Shown here in pieces: positions 27,487-36,305 of a stretch of 64,000 bases of DNA. Numbering within the stretch: the stretch's first letter is position 1; the number at the start of each line of letters is the position of its first letter. The translations under genes were made by a program, and so were the position numbers. This stretch comes from a virus. The notes below the pieces were generated by a model. That model was not told where the DNA came from. It saw only the letters and a program-made list of their open reading frames with translations, and made no database searches. The stretch spans positions 47,401 to 111,400 of the IMG/VR virus record IMGVR_UViG_3300021079_000001. One strand, given 5' to 3'.

Positions 27487-28518
27487 TCATTGTTTTGTCT
27501 CTGGTTGTAACTTCGATATTACTATACCCTGTATATCAATATATAGGTCCTCATTATCTCGCATAAATTGCAATAGATTATCAAATCCCTGTGCTACTTT
27601 CTGGTCATTGTAACTGTACCAACTACCCGATCTCTCGAATATTCCTAGTTCCTCAGCCATATTCACTGTCTCTTTGAACTTATCTATACCCTCACCGAAC
27701 AATATATCGAATTTGTGCTCTCTATATGGTGGGAACATTTTGTTCTTGATTGTTTTGAACTTTGTCTCATTACCGGGCTTCAATTCTCCATCTGGGGCTT
27801 TGATTAATGTTTTACTGACTTGTGCTCTAACATCTGCTGTAAATTTCAAACAATGTCCTCCCTGGGTAGTAGTAGGGTCTCCAAACATTTGCCCTATTTT
27901 TTCTCTATACTGACTAACTACTATTATAGCACAATTGTTGTTATGGGCTGCTATTTTCAATTTCGGGTAACTAGTGCTATTCAATGATGCTTTCTTGCCT
28001 ATCTTGGATTGTTCTCCCACTGCAGCCTCCATCACTATTTTCGGTATTAGCCCACTATCACTGTCTAGTACACATAGAGCTATTTCTCCTGTATTGATCA
28101 ATTCCTCTGCTATATTGAAACCTTCTTCACCATATGATGGCTGATTCAGTAGTAATGCATCTGTATCTACTCCTAATTTCCGGAAGTAATTCATATCTAC
28201 AGCATGTTCACTATCTATGCAAAGTACTTTCTTATCTGGATATGCTTTCTGACAATTAGCTATTAATGTTCCACATAGTGTTGATTTTCCAGTACCTTCC
28301 CACCCCATGAATTCATACATTTTGCCTAGAACTATACCACCTACACCTAAAACTACATAATCCATACCGAGAGAACCTGTACTGATTACATTGTATATAC
28401 CACTTTCTTTCTTTCCCATAGATATAACAGAACCTGCACCATATGCCTTGTTCAATCTACTCATTGTTTCCTCTAACTTTGATAACTTTTCTTCTCCTTC
28501 TTTTTTTACCTTGGCCAT
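27487..28518 (-). CDS. recA: RecA recombinase
   Basis: 343 residues, close to cellular RecA length. Walker A is G-W-E-G-T-G-K-S-T near residue 76. V-L-D-S-D-S-G-L-I-P is the Walker B region, followed by the MGEQ-like VGEQSKIGKKA and SQYREKIGQMFGDPTTT, the L1/L2 DNA-binding region. It catalyses strand pairing and exchange on single-stranded DNA. Neighbouring SSB, Sak4-like, nuclease and NinG-like genes make a full recombination-dependent replication set. Confidence 0.95.
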   Translation of the reverse strand: MAKVKKEGEEKLSKLEETMSRLNKAYGAGSVISMGKKESGIYNVISTGSLGMDYVVLGVGGIVLGKMYEFMGWEGTGKSTLCGTLIANCQKAYPDKKVLCIDSEHAVDMNYFRKLGVDTDALLLNQPSYGEEGFNIAEELINTGEIALCVLDSDSGLIPKIVMEAAVGEQSKIGKKASLNSTSYPKLKIAAHNNNCAIIVVSQYREKIGQMFGDPTTTQGGHCLKFTADVRAQVSKTLIKAPDGELKPGNETKFKTIKNKMFPPYREHKFDILFGEGIDKFKETVNMAEELGIFERSGSWYSYNDQKVAQGFDNLLQFMRDNEDLYIDIQGIVISKLQPETKQ

Positions 28519-28521
28519 ATT

Positions 28522-28977
28522 CTATTGTTGTTGTGTGATTTTATTTGCTCTGTTCTCCTGGTATAGTCGTAGTATCTCTTGCTTACAATGGTCAGAAAAT
28601 GCTTTGTATTTGGCTCTATAGGTTCTGTCTACTTTGCAATAGTCTTTCAGTTTCTGCAGTGAGTAGCCTACTGTAGTGTGGTCCTTATCTCCTAGTATCT
28701 GCGCTATTTCTTCGAATGTGATCTTGTATATTCTCATTACACCTGCTATCATACGTCTGGCATCTACCAGATCTGTTTTCCTGGATTTGCTAGTTATCTG
28801 CTGTACTGGTATCTCTATGTACTCTGCTGCTATCTGTAATACATTCTTCCTGCATATGGATTTACATCTGGACGGTTGTATTTTCCCCTGCTCCATACAC
28901 TTGAGAGCTACACCTGTACGTATTCTATATTCCTTGCAGTAAAATGCTCTCAACTCACTACGTTCTTCTGTTGTCAT
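28522..28977 (-). CDS. Stand-alone DnaA domain IV-like DNA-binding protein
   Basis: 151 residues. The C-terminal half matches the DnaA helix-turn-helix domain: DARRMIAGVMR, then ITFEEIAQILGDKDHTTVGYSLQK, where the D-H-T-T motif of DnaA contacts DnaA-box bases. No AAA+ ATPase domain is present. The N-terminal part has a cysteine-rich K-C-M-E-Q...R-C-K-S-I-C-R. It may bind host or phage DnaA boxes to start or block replication, an inference from the domain. It sits just upstream of recA. Confidence 0.85.
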   Translation of the reverse strand: MTTEERSELRAFYCKEYRIRTGVALKCMEQGKIQPSRCKSICRKNVLQIAAEYIEIPVQQITSKSRKTDLVDARRMIAGVMRIYKITFEEIAQILGDKDHTTVGYSLQKLKDYCKVDRTYRAKYKAFSDHCKQEILRLYQENRANKITQQQ

Positions 28978-29202
28978 CTACTCTATTTTGCTGTGTTCAT
29001 ACACCCATACCATACTATCAGTTCTATTTGTATATAACAGTATCTGTATAGTACTATCTTGTACTGCATCATTCTCCTGTAGCCGTATCAGGGCCTTCTC
29101 CAGTGTGTTCATCCTGCAGTGTTCATTCCATTGACTGATAGCTGTGAGTAGTGACAATGTTCCTACTACTATCAGTACTTTGATTATCCAGTGGTGCTTC
29201 AT
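28978..29202 (-). CDS. Small membrane or exported protein
   Basis: 74 residues. MKHHWIIKVLIVVGTLSLLTA is a single N-terminal hydrophobic helix, followed by a short helical region with L-I-R-L-Q-E. Most likely an inner-membrane protein with its C-terminus outside. Abuts the DnaA-like gene with no gap. Confidence 0.6.
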   Translation of the reverse strand: MKHHWIIKVLIVVGTLSLLTAISQWNEHCRMNTLEKALIRLQENDAVQDSTIQILLYTNRTDSMVWVYEHSKIE

Positions 29203-29224
29203 ATTGTGTGTGTTTGTTGTTTAT

Positions 29225-29428
29225 TTATTCCTTCACTAGTTCTATTTCCATATTCCAGTGTGCTCCCCACATTGTTCTACCATTCTCATCGTACATATCT
29301 CTATGTGTTTGTCCGGGTTCTATGTACCATATACTCCTTTCATCTACATCTCTAGTCTCCATGTGCCACACCTCATTCTGGTTGTGGATAGTGAACCTCT
29401 GACCGTCTTCTACATCTTTGGGTGTCAT
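29225..29428 (-). CDS. Unknown small protein
   Basis: 67 residues, beta-rich, with many W, H and E (VWHMETRDVDERSIWYIEPGQ). It resembles small barrel proteins but no family is assigned. It overlaps the preceding gene's TGA by 4 nt. Confidence 0.6.
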   Translation of the reverse strand: MTPKDVEDGQRFTIHNQNEVWHMETRDVDERSIWYIEPGQTHRDMYDENGRTMWGAHWNMEIELVKE

Positions 29429-29583
29429 ACTATCTCATTGATTGTTCTTGGATATTTGTATAGTTCACAGTTCAGGTATAGAGCATCATCCAGTGTACTT
29501 GCTACCAACTCATGTAGTTCTGCATCTGCTCTCTCATGTGCATCTGCTATCTGCTTGTACAGTTCTTTTACTCTCTGTATCAT
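29425..29583 (-). CDS. Small helical protein (52 residues)
   Basis: Begins MIQRVKELYKQIADAHERAD; helical and acidic throughout. Supported by an uninterrupted frame flanked on both sides by 4-nt ATGA overlaps with its neighbours, a pattern unlikely by chance. Function unknown. Confidence 0.6.
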   Translation of the reverse strand: MIQRVKELYKQIADAHERADAELHELVASTLDDALYLNCELYKYPRTINEIV

Positions 29584-29825
29584 AGTTGTTGCTTTACTCG
29601 TTCTATAGATTCTCTATCTACATGTATACTTTCATCATCATCTACTTCATACCATGTGAGTGATACCTGCTGTTTTCCTCCATATCCATGTTTATCTATC
29701 ATGATATTCGCCTTCATAGCACACTCATCTATTATCTCCTCTGCCCATGCTTTCAGTATTGGCTCATATGAACCTTTGTGAGCACCATACCGCATACTCT
29801 TGATTACTTTTTCTATTGATTTCAT
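29580..29825 (-). CDS. Unknown small protein, possible paralogue family
   Basis: 81 residues. KAWAEEIIDECAMKANIMIDKHG...YEVDDDESIHVDRESIERVKQQL resembles the genes at 43254 and 43493: a helical segment with a cysteine-centred E-x-x-x-K, an acidic beta part, then an E-x-x-K-Q-x-L ending. I infer a phage-specific family of small proteins scattered in this arm. Confidence 0.6.
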   Translation of the reverse strand: MKSIEKVIKSMRYGAHKGSYEPILKAWAEEIIDECAMKANIMIDKHGYGGKQQVSLTWYEVDDDESIHVDRESIERVKQQL

Positions 29826-29834
29826 ATTTATCTA

Positions 29835-30101
29835 CTATTTTACCAGTTTCACACTATATACCCAACATTGTTCTACTTTCTGAGTCTTTGTTATTTTTCT
29901 CCACCAGTTTACTAATTTCCATCTGGAATATGCTATACTTATTTTCTGTTGTGGCTCATCTGATAACACTTGCAGTTTGACACCACAGTCTACTATATCT
30001 CCGGTAGTGAGTTCTTTCTTATTCATATCTAACTGGAATGGTTGTCCATCTATTCCTATACCTACTTTCATTTTCTTTTTCATATCATTCTGTTTCTTCA
30101 T
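29835..30101 (-). CDS. Unknown small protein
   Basis: 88 residues, lysine-rich N-terminus (two further in-frame ATGs within 11 codons make the start uncertain), then a beta-rich body ending QCWVYSVKLVK. No membrane segment. Function unknown. Confidence 0.5.
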   Translation of the reverse strand: MKKQNDMKKKMKVGIGIDGQPFQLDMNKKELTTGDIVDCGVKLQVLSDEPQQKISIAYSRWKLVNWWRKITKTQKVEQCWVYSVKLVK

Positions 30102-30132
30102 TGTCTGTTTGTTGTTCTTTTTACCTTGTTAT

Positions 30133-31242
30133 CTATATCCGTGACCCATAGTCTAGTCGTAACTGTATATATCCATTGTTCTTCCATACATCATATGGAG
30201 TACTCCAGTCACCGGTACTGATGTGCCATGCAATTTCCTGCAGTAGTGTATCTACTCCCTTGTACCTCTTTCCACGCAGTCTGAACCCCCTTCCTGCCCT
30301 CTCTATATCATCCATGGATAGTTGCAGGATCGTAGGTGCTGAGAACCCCTGTGTATCACAGAATATGAACTCCATGGGTTTTATCACATACTCTCCTAAC
30401 CCACTTTCCTTTGCCCAGTACATAACTGCTTGACAGTACATCCATGCCTGGATATAGTACCCGAACTTCACATATGCATACTCCGGATTCTCATTATCCC
30501 ATGATGTTTTCCAGTCATATGTACATATCTCCTTCTTATCGTGATGAATTATCAGCTTATCGACCATGCTCTTGCATTCTACACCATCTATCATGAACAT
30601 GATCGGCCATTCATTGTAGACTTCCATATCATGAGATTCCTGCATATTGGCTATACTGGCTGTATACGGATGCTCTTTGATTTTCTGTACTATCTTCTCT
30701 GCTGTCTCTATATTACCTACACTGACTATCTGCTTACCCACACACTCTATCTTCTCCTTGTACCATTGTTCTGGAGTAACTCCCTTCTTGTCTGTAGTGG
30801 TGAATAGTGCAATGATCTGTTCCAGGTTCTTTCCTACGAACTTCACTTCTTTCATGTTATAGTCATACTTCACACTATTGACTGCATCTGTGAACAATGT
30901 TTCGAACTTGTCTTTCTGCACACCATCACTAATGGATTTCAGTGCTCTACTGTACAGGGCCTCACATAATTCCAGCATCTGTCCTGTAGGTTCCGGTGCA
31001 CTAGCTATATGGAATTTCTCATCGAATGATTGTGGGAGAGAGAGTAGCAGATGCACCATACTACCCATGATTGTGGCTATTGTTTCCTTTTCCCTTCTTG
31101 GTTCCCCCAGTACATATTCCTGATAGAATTTCCTCCTGTCAGTGTCGAATGTTTTGATGCTACTGTAGCTGAGTCGATCTTTGATTGCTCTGTAGTGGTT
31201 CTCTGATATTCTGCTATCTGTAACTTTCTTACCTATGTTCAT
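30133..31242 (-). CDS. PD-(D/E)XK exonuclease, RecB-like
   Basis: 369 residues. SYSSIKTFDTDRRKFYQEYV is a typical start of phage RecB-like nucleases; GSMVHLLL is motif I. V-E-C-K-S-M-V-D-K carries the catalytic aspartate and I-C-T-Y-D-W-K-T is the D-x-K motif. The later YIQAWMYCQAVMYW block is the conserved QxxxY helix region. It probably resects ends to feed RecA or the Sak4-like annealing system. It overlaps its neighbour by 4 nt. Confidence 0.85.
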   Translation of the reverse strand: MNIGKKVTDSRISENHYRAIKDRLSYSSIKTFDTDRRKFYQEYVLGEPRREKETIATIMGSMVHLLLSLPQSFDEKFHIASAPEPTGQMLELCEALYSRALKSISDGVQKDKFETLFTDAVNSVKYDYNMKEVKFVGKNLEQIIALFTTTDKKGVTPEQWYKEKIECVGKQIVSVGNIETAEKIVQKIKEHPYTASIANMQESHDMEVYNEWPIMFMIDGVECKSMVDKLIIHHDKKEICTYDWKTSWDNENPEYAYVKFGYYIQAWMYCQAVMYWAKESGLGEYVIKPMEFIFCDTQGFSAPTILQLSMDDIERAGRGFRLRGKRYKGVDTLLQEIAWHISTGDWSTPYDVWKNNGYIQLRLDYGSRI

Positions 31243-31778
31243 TGTATGTTCTTTTTGGTTCTTGGTTTCCGTGGTGTACTCCTCATCTTCTCTTTGTGCT
31301 CATTGTACAGGTGTCTATCAGTATCATACCTGTACAGACTACCGTTGATGTTGTTGTTGTACGTTCTATTCTCTAGCACATTGTACTGGAATTGGTACTT
31401 CAGTTCGAGGTATGTGGCATTCTTCTTGCTGTAGCACCATTCCAGCACTTGTCTAGTGAATTGTTCCGGATACTGTTTCTGGTCCTCTATGAGCTCTTTG
31501 CAGCTTCCCCAGTACTCTGGCCAGTTGCTCTGTTTCACTGTAGTCTCGTATGTCTTCCTGGTACCACTTGCTTTTTTTGCTCGTACTCCTATCTTCTTTC
31601 GTCTGGTACTGGTGAGCATCTTCTTACCTATATATACCTGTACCTGATGACCTTTCATATCATCCCACCACATACGGGTTATCTTGTACACCATAGCTAC
31701 TGCCCATTCCGGTACTACTTCTGGTGTTATCCATTCACCACACCATGTCCATGGTACTTCTTGCCTAGTACTTTCCAT
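31239..31778 (-). CDS. GIY-YIG-like nuclease (non-homing type)
   Basis: 179 residues. VAMVYKITRMWWDD...VYIGKKML corresponds to the GIY and YIG strands with an insertion. YWGSCKELIED, LEWCYSKKNATYLELKYQ and VLENRTYNNNINGSLYRYD match a phage family of GIY-YIG fold endonucleases. It lies in the operon without the tail duplication or leader seen for homing genes, so it is probably a resident DNA-processing enzyme. Confidence 0.6.
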   Translation of the reverse strand: MESTRQEVPWTWCGEWITPEVVPEWAVAMVYKITRMWWDDMKGHQVQVYIGKKMLTSTRRKKIGVRAKKASGTRKTYETTVKQSNWPEYWGSCKELIEDQKQYPEQFTRQVLEWCYSKKNATYLELKYQFQYNVLENRTYNNNINGSLYRYDTDRHLYNEHKEKMRSTPRKPRTKKNIQ

Positions 31779-32028
31779 CTTTCTGTAGGTTTATCGCTGT
31801 TTCTATATCCTGTTGTTTCACCTTCACTACCTTCTTCAGTAACACTTCACTGTATCTGCTGGAGAGTACCTGTAGTACTTCTTTCGTGATACCTGCATAC
31901 TCTTCTACACTGGCAGGAGGTTCACCCATCTTGACTTCATGAAGGTACTTCACTATCTCCATAGCCAACTGAGTGAACACTCCTGTCTTCATCATTTTGA
32001 TCTTCTTCTTTGCTTCTACTGGTGTCAT
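31765..32028 (-). CDS. Unknown small protein
   Basis: 87 residues, helical and basic (MTPVEAKKKIKMMKTGVFTQ...EVLLKKVVKVKQQDIETAINLQKDGKY in parts). It overlaps the GIY-YIG-like gene by 14 nt. Composition would suit a nucleic-acid-associated or partner protein. No motif. Confidence 0.55.
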   Translation of the reverse strand: MTPVEAKKKIKMMKTGVFTQLAMEIVKYLHEVKMGEPPASVEEYAGITKEVLQVLSSRYSEVLLKKVVKVKQQDIETAINLQKDGKY

Positions 32029-32032
32029 ATTA

Positions 32033-32980
32033 TTACCATTTTCCTTCTGGAAACAGTTCTGCAGGTTTTTTGGTATGTACCTCTTTCATACAATGCTCCA
32101 TACATGTATCACATATCATCTCTGTTTCATCTATTATTTTGTATTCATTACATCCCCAACAGTGGTCCATATACTTGTCTCCAGTTTCTGTCCACTTGTA
32201 TTCTCCATATCCTGCATATCGGTCATTGTAATCACGATCTATTTCATATCGGTCATTGACTCTTTCCAGTATATGCAGTACCATCTTCTTACACCTTTCA
32301 TAGTCTTCCAGCACAATATACTCATTTTCTGAGTGAGGGTTGTAGTATCCGCATTCTATGTTGGCACATGCTACCTGGAGACCGTTACACACTAATTGAT
32401 ATACATCTGTAAACATACCACTCACTGTGGCATACCCATAAGTATCTATAATAGGCCCTACAGCTTCCTCAAATGCCTCATCGAACATGATCTCACCGTA
32501 TATCTCCTGTACAAACCCTGAGTTACCTTTTCTGTCACACTGAAGTACATAGTTACAATTATCAAACCATTCCATATCTGCCTCTTGTGAGCCTAAGCCA
32601 CCCACTTCTTCATCACGAAAGAATGCAACTTTCAATACATCTAACTGCATCAATGCCTGAAGACATATTGCTATACCGCACTTGTCATCTCCACCTATAC
32701 CTGTAGCTTTTCCTTTTCCTTTATCATACGCAAACACACGATCTTCCATCTGCACTACTTTGTAGTCTTTCTTGGCTATAATCCTATGTACTGTGTCTGT
32801 ATGTGATACTATGCAGTTGTATGCATCTGCTACACCCTTTGTCACGTATATATTCCCATTGTCTTCATGCACTACACACCCGGGTATAGTTTTCACTATT
32901 CCCCGGATGGTCTTGTGCATTTCTTTACTGTTGTATGTTTCTGATTGTGTCCACAGTATCTGTTCTAGTATTTTATCCAT
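32033..32980 (-). CDS. M20/PepT-like metallopeptidase
   Basis: 315 residues. All expected zinc-site elements are visible: V-S-H-T-D-T-V (first zinc histidine), G-I-G-G-D-D-K-C-G (bridging aspartate), F-F-R-D-E-E-V-G-G-L-G-S (catalytic glutamate pair), Q-C-D-R-K-G, and Y-Y-N-P-H-S-E-N near the end (last zinc histidine). A C-terminal Cys cluster (CWGCNEYK...CDTC) forms an added zinc knuckle. The family cleaves short peptides or acyl groups; the phage substrate is unknown. The stop and start are shared with the next gene. Confidence 0.8.
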   Translation of the reverse strand: MDKILEQILWTQSETYNSKEMHKTIRGIVKTIPGCVVHEDNGNIYVTKGVADAYNCIVSHTDTVHRIIAKKDYKVVQMEDRVFAYDKGKGKATGIGGDDKCGIAICLQALMQLDVLKVAFFRDEEVGGLGSQEADMEWFDNCNYVLQCDRKGNSGFVQEIYGEIMFDEAFEEAVGPIIDTYGYATVSGMFTDVYQLVCNGLQVACANIECGYYNPHSENEYIVLEDYERCKKMVLHILERVNDRYEIDRDYNDRYAGYGEYKWTETGDKYMDHCWGCNEYKIIDETEMICDTCMEHCMKEVHTKKPAELFPEGKW

Positions 32981-34434
32981 TACATTTCCAGTATTAGTTG
33001 GTTATCGGCTATCACTATTTCATTACCTTCTGCTATACAGGCTTCCAGATTTGTCTGTGCTACACTATTTCCACTGTATAACGGTACTGTATCTTCTGTT
33101 AGGAACCATGTATCAACATACACACACTTAGTACAACAATCTTTCTTCCAGTATATGTTATCCCCATAACTGCTGTCCATTTCTACTATCTCTCTGCTAT
33201 CTTCATGAGTTCTGTCACCATCATACAACTCTACTGACTCACTTTCCAGTATATACTCATCTGTCAGACTATCCAGAACGCAGTCATCTTGCCTATTGTA
33301 GTATGTACCATTAATGCACTCATAGTTATCCAGATCATCATCATGCACCCATCCATCTTGTGTCTTATTAGCATTGTTTTCATGACACCATTTGCCATTT
33401 TCCAATCTCTGAGCATCCCTTCTCCTGATATAATTGTCTGTATAGTCATCTAGCACTGCATTGTCACGATGAACATTACCATATCCTTCTATATACTCTG
33501 CATCCCCTTCATCTATATACTCCTCATTTTCCTCATCCCAACATTCATTATCGTGATTATCTTCTTGCTGCTCCCAACTTCCTGATGTACTTCTGAGCTC
33601 CTTGTCATTGTATCCACTATCATTAGATATCTTGCCAGTATCACTTAGATAACACAATGTATCTACATATGGATATTCATCGAACTCGTACTCATCCAGT
33701 TCTACTATCAGTGTTCTACTGCAGGATTCTCCATTTCTCACTATATGACCATCTACATCATTTGAATGTACTTTCTTGTACATCCAACCTTTCTCCTCTG
33801 CATAGTTCTCAAACATCTTCTGGTGAGCATCTGTAGCATACACCCTGTCCATGAACATTCCTTTGTTGGTATTCCATACAAGAGCTCTACCTACAGTATT
33901 GTTTTCACAGTCTATCATCACCAGCATAGATATCTTGTCTGGATTCTTTACGTATATATCCAGATATCTCTCACAATTTTCATACCTCATACAACTATCC
34001 CCCAGTTGTCCGAGAGTATATAGTTTGCTGTGATTTTCCTCATTATACCTGTATCTGATATCCTTTCCTGTCACTTTTATGAACTGTACCTGACAATCTT
34101 CATCATTGATCTTATCTGCTTTTATCAGATTACTGAACAATTCAAAGTCTGTATCTTTCAGCTCTAGTGTGTCTATATGTGTACTATCTATCAACTTTCT
34201 TGCTAACTTCCCTGCTCTTGATATCTGCCTGTTCTCTCTCTTCCAATCTCCATTGTCATTCACTGTATGCTCTTTACCTGCTGGAAGGAACGATATCATA
34301 TCTCCTCTACGTGCTATATAATTTGCAAACTCTGTAGTTGTGTATGTATCCTGCAGCAATATATTCGCTATCTTACTTTTGCTCCTATTTACCTCGAAGA
34401 ACCTCTTGAACGATTCTGCTATTATTAGTCCCAT
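32980..34434 (-). CDS. Large acidic phage protein, function unknown
   Basis: 484 residues. The first 230 contain a compact domain with C-M-R-Y-E, DKISMLVMIDCENNTVGRALVWN and FMDRVYATD, a pattern I associate with conserved proteins of several large phages. The second half is a run of short acidic, tyrosine-rich repeats (EEYIDEGDAEYIEGYGNVH; DNYIRRRDAQRLENGKWCH), each with H, C or D residues that could bind metal. No enzymatic assignment. Confidence 0.6.
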   Translation of the reverse strand: MGLIIAESFKRFFEVNRSKSKIANILLQDTYTTTEFANYIARRGDMISFLPAGKEHTVNDNGDWKRENRQISRAGKLARKLIDSTHIDTLELKDTDFELFSNLIKADKINDEDCQVQFIKVTGKDIRYRYNEENHSKLYTLGQLGDSCMRYENCERYLDIYVKNPDKISMLVMIDCENNTVGRALVWNTNKGMFMDRVYATDAHQKMFENYAEEKGWMYKKVHSNDVDGHIVRNGESCSRTLIVELDEYEFDEYPYVDTLCYLSDTGKISNDSGYNDKELRSTSGSWEQQEDNHDNECWDEENEEYIDEGDAEYIEGYGNVHRDNAVLDDYTDNYIRRRDAQRLENGKWCHENNANKTQDGWVHDDDLDNYECINGTYYNRQDDCVLDSLTDEYILESESVELYDGDRTHEDSREIVEMDSSYGDNIYWKKDCCTKCVYVDTWFLTEDTVPLYSGNSVAQTNLEACIAEGNEIVIADNQLILEM

Positions 34435-34441
34435 ACTACTG

Positions 34442-34588
34442 TTATTTATTTAGTAACTCATCATCTGTAGGTTCATACACTTCCAGCTCTTCTTCATCGA
34501 ATTCTACCGGTATATCCACTATCTGATCATCCCATATCATTTCACCTTCCTTCACTATATCCTTGGTGGTAAGTTTCTTTTTGCTCAT
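34442..34588 (-). CDS. Small acidic protein (48 residues)
   Basis: Begins MSKKKLTTKDIVKEGEMIWD and ends in a very acidic tail (EFDEEELEVYEPTDDELLNK). A highly acidic small phage protein could mimic DNA or bind a basic partner; this is speculation. Supported by its frame and spacing of 4-7 nt to both neighbours. Confidence 0.55.
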   Translation of the reverse strand: MSKKKLTTKDIVKEGEMIWDDQIVDIPVEFDEEELEVYEPTDDELLNK

Positions 34589-34592
34589 CTCT

Positions 34593-34943
34593 CTACAGAT
34601 TGTCTCGCCAACTTTTCAATGTTGTTTCTATTATTGTCCCTTTGATGATCATACCGGGAACTTCCGGAGAATCCCACTGCTGGTATACTACTATACTGCC
34701 ATCCTCTGCTATCTCTATCTGTGCTACTGTGTACTCATCTGGCCAGTGTATCTCATCCCATTCACGTTCTCCACTACGAAATTGCTCTATATCACTCTGC
34801 AGGTCATCGAGTATCTCTAGCTGTGCTGCTCTTTCACTCTCGAATACCTGTGGGAGTGTCTGTTCTCCTTCTACTGTTCTCCACACTAGTTCTGGTGAAC
34901 CTATCGTCTCCGAGAGCACTGCATATCCCTTTATTGTTTCCAT
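34593..34943 (-). CDS. Unknown protein
   Basis: 116 residues, acidic, with W-D-E-I-H-W-P-D-E-Y in the centre and a beta-rich C-terminal part (IAEDGSIVVYQQWDSPEVPG). No family recognised. Three nucleotides separate it from the UDG-like gene. Confidence 0.55.
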   Translation of the reverse strand: METIKGYAVLSETIGSPELVWRTVEGEQTLPQVFESERAAQLEILDDLQSDIEQFRSGEREWDEIHWPDEYTVAQIEIAEDGSIVVYQQWDSPEVPGMIIKGTIIETTLKSWRDNL

Positions 34944-34946
34944 ATG

Positions 34947-35771
34947 TTATCGTTTTTGTTGCCATGGTAATTCACCAATGGTCTGATTCTCATCTACTGT
35001 ACTCCAAGGTACTTTTTCATCCTTGTTTTCGTTCTTTTTTCTCACCCATCTAATCTCATTCTGATACCCACTACTATTGTTAGCTGCCAGTATTCTGTTA
35101 CAAAATGAGAACATTCCATCTGATTTCCAGGGCCTATTGTATTGTACAGCTGTCTGTGGATCTTCTACTTTCAGTACATGATGTAACATTGGTGCGATAT
35201 ACTTCTCCAGTTTACCAGCTTGTAATCCTATCAGTACAATAGGTAATCCTCTGTAGTACTGGTTGATTATTTCCTCTATAATGTACTTCCACATGGGTTC
35301 CCATAATTGTGCATGTATTTCCGGTTTCTGGGTTTCAACTGTCAAACTACTACCTATCAGTAATACATGTTCCTGAGTTAGCAGATAGCTGAGATCTAGT
35401 GATAGGTCATTATCTGGATCAAACCCATAGTCCTTCTCATACGCCTGGTACCAGTTGTATAGTACAGGTTGATCATACTTCACATTTGAACTGTCATATG
35501 GAATGCCATTGGCTATGATTTTCCCCTGTAATTTGTTTGCATATGGCCCACCTGTAATCACTATTGCTTTCAACTTGTTCCTGTTACAGAGGGCAAATGA
35601 TTTGAATAATTCGCTACTAGCTGGATAAACCTCTTTGTTAGCTGCAGTAGTTGCTTTCAATGTGCCTATTATAGAATCCCATGCTGTTGACTCAATAAAT
35701 GGAGCTATGAGTTCGAGCCAGGTACCAAATTGTGCTTGTAGTTTACCCCTGTTTGCATCTGTAATTGTCAT
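34947..35771 (-). CDS. Uracil-DNA-glycosylase-like protein lacking catalytic residues
   Basis: 274 residues. Fold signatures of family 1 UDG are present: A-I-V-I-T-G-G-P-Y-A-N where G-Q-D-P-Y-H is expected; then LTQEHVLLIGSSLTVE; LPIVLIGLQAGKLEKYI; and HHVLKVEDPQTA...FSFCNRILA where the family has HHVLK-x-x-H-P-S-P. The water-activating aspartate and the catalytic histidine are therefore both replaced. It may bind DNA without excising uracil, regulate another UDG, or act on another base. It overlaps the preceding gene by 4 nt. Confidence 0.7.
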   Translation of the reverse strand: MTITDANRGKLQAQFGTWLELIAPFIESTAWDSIIGTLKATTAANKEVYPASSELFKSFALCNRNKLKAIVITGGPYANKLQGKIIANGIPYDSSNVKYDQPVLYNWYQAYEKDYGFDPDNDLSLDLSYLLTQEHVLLIGSSLTVETQKPEIHAQLWEPMWKYIIEEIINQYYRGLPIVLIGLQAGKLEKYIAPMLHHVLKVEDPQTAVQYNRPWKSDGMFSFCNRILAANNSSGYQNEIRWVRKKNENKDEKVPWSTVDENQTIGELPWQQKR

Positions 35772-36073
35772 AGCTCTTGTTCTTTTATTGCCTCTCTGTA
35801 TTCATTACACGCTGTAGATAGATGATATATTGACCACTCATCTGCACTGATAACAGCGTCATAGAGTTTCTTAGCTATATTCTTCCACTTATCTGCTTCA
35901 GGGTTCGATATCTTCCAACTTCCTATACATAGTACCATATTCTTCATCCATAGTCTTTCTGATGCATAACCTTGTCTGATATCATTTTCTATCTCTTCGG
36001 TATCTATAGTATCTCCGGTATGGTTGTCATACTCTACAGTATGTCCTAGTACTGTCATTGTTCCATTGCTCAT
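35768..36073 (-). CDS. Unknown protein
   Basis: 101 residues. TDVIE-like beta start (TMTVLGHTVEYDNHTGD) and helical end (LYDAVISADEWSIYHLSTACNEYREAIKEQ). No known motif. Confidence 0.55.
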   Translation of the reverse strand: MSNGTMTVLGHTVEYDNHTGDTIDTEEIENDIRQGYASERLWMKNMVLCIGSWKISNPEADKWKNIAKKLYDAVISADEWSIYHLSTACNEYREAIKEQEL

Positions 36074-36097
36074 ATCTCTATTCCTTGTTACCTGTGA

Positions 36098-36301
36098 TCA
36101 ATTACCTGTGACAGTATATTCCTTGTCGAATCTCTGACATAGTTCTGTTTCTAGTTCCAGATTGTTCATTTCCTGGTATCCTACATGGCCCTGTATCAGT
36201 ATATCTACCAGATAGCATGGTTCTCCTCTCCCCTGTAGTTCTTGACGTATATCATCTATATCATCTTGTACTATCTTGTCTATTGCTTTCTTGCGTGTCA
36301 T
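36098..36301 (-). CDS. Small protein
   Basis: 67 residues, mixed charge and helical (MTRKKAIDKIVQDDIDDIRQ). Ends YTVTGN. Its partner upstream ends LITGK four nucleotides away. Function unknown. Confidence 0.55.
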   Translation of the reverse strand: MTRKKAIDKIVQDDIDDIRQELQGRGEPCYLVDILIQGHVGYQEMNNLELETELCQRFDKEYTVTGN

Positions 36302-36305
36302 ACTA

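Noticed and set aside
30133-31242. Calling the PD-(D/E)XK protein a Cas4
   Set aside because: No iron-sulphur cysteine cluster is visible; RecB-like phage exonuclease fits better.
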